From: Chrysogorgia sp. JL179-B06
Taxonomy: Eukaryota > Cnidaria > Anthozoa > Scleralcyonacea > Chrysogorgiidae
Direction: 5' to 3'
DNA: 64,000 bases
Assembly (NCBI GenBank): GCA_035772405.1
Contig: JAYKKM010000010.1
Coordinates: 186,001-250,000 of the forward strand
The translations under genes and the position numbers were made by a program. The notes beneath the pieces are model-generated. The model made no database searches and was not told the DNA's origin. It saw only the letters and a list, made by a program, of their open reading frames with translations. Below are positions 61,801-64,000 of the stretch, piece after piece (positions within the stretch are counted from its first letter, which is position 1; every line of letters begins with the position of its first letter).

Positions 61801-64000
61801 AAATTTGGTGAATTATTTCCTACATTTCTAAACACGGTGAATTTTGACCTTTTTGACCCACATGCATAGAACGTATTGTCTTTGTAGTGTATAGATAGCT
61901 TGCGTATATATTTAAAAGTATGAGCTCCCGTGCGGGTGGACCGGTGCGGGTGGGATCTCTGCAGAGACTCTGCTTCGGGTAACCCTTACATAATTCCTCT
62001 CATTGAGGGGGGTAGGGGGGAGCAGAGAAGGGGGTTCATTTTTTGTCACTGACCATTTTTTTGCTTTGTTAAACTGTATTTACTTTGATTATTTTCATAA
62101 TAAACTGCTTTTCCTTTCACGCTTTTTCTTCGATTATTTTCAATTTACCTATTATTGCTTATTAACTCTTTCCTTACGGCTGAAAAACATCAAAAATTGA
62201 ACGACCACGTTGTTCTATTGATATCTCTTGAAATAACCATAACTGTTGCGAAAGCTATACATTTTCTGGAAGCCCAATAAACCGGCTTTTTCTTGTTCTT
62301 TTAAATTTCCCGAACAAAACACATTATGTTAATATAAATTAGCATTAATTATCATAAATCAGGTTCAAAAATTAACATTTTTCCAGAAAAGGCCATCTTG
62401 CACGCCCGCGTAGCATCTTGAAAACTCAAAATGCCACCAATCGCAGAGTTGTTTATGAAATCAAATCAAACTTGGCGTGTGCGTGGATTTCATGTTCCTG
62501 GCGCTTGTCGAATTTCAATTTTTAGTCTTGCGTTACCGTGTGCCGTGTTTTTCGATTGACGACTTTGCGGGTCTTCAATGACCCATTTTAACTGCGCCCG
62601 TAGGGAAAGAGTTAATATACAATGGTCGATATTTTTTCGCATCGATCAATTTTATATTTTCGCCTGAATTTTTCATCATCGTTATAAGTCGGCTAAACAA
62701 CACACATATCAAATTTTTAACAAATTTGGTGAATTATTTCCTACATTTCTAAACACGGTGAATTTTGACCTTTTTGACCCACATGCATAGAACGTATTGT
62801 CTTTGTAGTGTATAGATAGCTTGCGTATATATTTAAAAGTATGAGCTCCCGTGCGGGTGGACCGGTGCGGGTGGGATCTCTGCAGAGACTCTGCTTCGGG
62901 TAACCCTTACATAATTCCTCTCATTGAGGGGGGTAGGGGGGAGCAGAGAAGGGGGTTCATTTTTTGTCACTGACCATTTTTTTGCTTTGTTAAACTGTAT
63001 TTACTTTGATTATTTTCATAATAAACTGCTTTTCCTTTCACGCTTTTTCTTCGATTATTTTCAATTTACCTATTATTGCTTATTAACTCTTTCCTTACGG
63101 CTGAAAAACATCAAAAATTGAACGACCACGTTGTTCTATTGATATCTCTTGAAATAACCATAACTGTTGCGAAAGCTATACATTTTCTGGAAGCCCAATA
63201 AACCGGCTTTTTCTTGTTCTTTTAAATTTCCCGAACAAAACACATTATGTTAATATAAATTAGCATTAATTATCATAAATCAGGTTCAAAAATTAACATT
63301 TTTCCAGAAAAGGCCATCTTGCACGCCCGCGTAGCATCTTGAAAACTCAAAATGCCACCAATCGCAGAGTTGTTTATGAAATCAAATCAAACTTGGCGTG
63401 TGCGTGGATTTCATGTTCCTGGCGCTTGTCGAATTTCAATTTTTAGTCTTGCGTTACCGTGTGCCGTGTTTTTCGATTGACGACTTTGCGGGTCTTCAAT
63501 GACCCATTTTAACTGCGCCCGTAGGGAAAGAGTTAATATACAATGGTCGATATTTTTTCGCATCGATCAATTTTATATTTTCGCCTGAATTTTTCATCAT
63601 CGTTATAAGTCGGCTAAACAACACACATATCAAATTTTTAACAAATTTGGTGAATTATTTCCTACATTTCTAAACACGGTGAATTTTGACCTTTTTGACC
63701 CACATGCATAGAACGTATTGTCTTTGTAGTGTATAGATAGCTTGCGTATATATTTAAAAGTATGAGCTCCCGTGCGGGTGGACCGGTGCGGGTGGGATCT
63801 CTGCAGAGACTCTGCTTCGGGTAACCCTTACATAATTCCTCTCATTGAGGGGGGTAGGGGGGAGCAGAGAAGGGGGTTCATTTTTTGTCACTGACCATTT
63901 TTTTGCTTTGTTAAACTGTATTTACTTTGATTATTTTCATAATAAACTGCTTTTCCTTTCACGCTTTTTCTTCGATTATTTTCAATTTACCTATTATTGC

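Larger units (their letters stand above)
36224..64000 (+). repeat. Satellite array: 471-bp core units, many carrying a 446-bp MITE (921-bp long unit)
   Basis: About 40 core units to the window edge and beyond. Using ATTGAGG in each core as a marker, successive markers are 921 bp apart in long units (with +6 variants of 927) and about 470 bp apart in short units. From 57235 on, one chimeric step is followed by six exact 921-bp steps to 63844. The core contains a TATA-like TATATATTTAAAAG and GC-rich palindromic patches (CCCGTGCGGG, TCTCTGCAGAGA), but no RNA gene I recognise. The repeated 65-99-codon frames (MRGVGGSREGG...) are by-products of the repeat. Confidence 0.95.

Noticed and set aside
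36913..64000. Repeated 65- to 124-codon open frames (MRGVGGSREGG...) in every satellite unit
   Set aside because: They follow the repeat, begin at non-ATG or arbitrary codons, end wherever the MITE or next core begins, and the product is low-complexity with no domain. Not genes.

Overview
This looks like animal nuclear DNA, most likely from an anthozoan cnidarian (coral or anemone). That assignment is an impression from the dense CG-cored palindromic short repeats, the 2A-bearing LINEs and the Polinton-type elements; no host gene or rRNA confirms it. No exon of a cellular gene is recognisable in the 64 kb. The window is made of two virus-like Polinton/adintovirus-type elements, a belt of short inverted-repeat transposons, nested LINE fragments and a long satellite array.

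Layout. (1) 1-6809 is element A, cut off by the left window edge: a vaccinia-type thymidine kinase and a zinc-finger protein on the minus strand, then small membrane proteins, a zinc-ribbon protein and a protein-primed family B DNA polymerase (broken by one frame shift) on the plus strand. (2) 6810-16539 has no gene I can support; it holds direct repeats, a minisatellite, a C27 run and at least eight foldback or MITE-like elements, one flanked by an 8-bp target duplication. (3) 16540-31062 is element B, apparently whole: 298-bp terminal inverted repeats that are more than 99% identical, starting AG and ending CT, inside a 6-bp duplication (AATATA). These are the hallmarks of Polinton/Maverick integration. 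It carries PolB, a double-jelly-roll major capsid protein, a packaging ATPase, a basic core-like protein, and many small single-span membrane proteins, several with SAP-like N-termini. I find no integrase and no adenain-type protease. (4) 31063-36223 is a 2A-containing LINE that lost its endonuclease, followed by a second decayed LINE interrupted by a third. (5) 36224-64000 is one satellite array: a 471-bp core unit in which many copies contain the same 446-bp piggyBac-like MITE, inserted at TTAA, giving the 921-bp long unit.

How element B seems to work. The replication-side genes (PolB and three small upstream genes, all minus strand) share the start box TATAATAAAGAG directly before ATG. The capsid and morphogenesis genes instead have (A/T/G)ATAAA within about 10 bases of ATG. 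The ends of most late genes carry perfect short hairpins, including all three convergent gene junctions. This suggests a virus-specific early/late expression programme with hairpin 3' ends, like that described in mimiviruses and their virophages.

Caution. Both polymerases, the capsid gene and several smaller genes have one- or two-base frame breaks or single stop codons. Some satellite units read as base-by-base blends of two different sequences. Part of the apparent decay may therefore be long-read consensus error.
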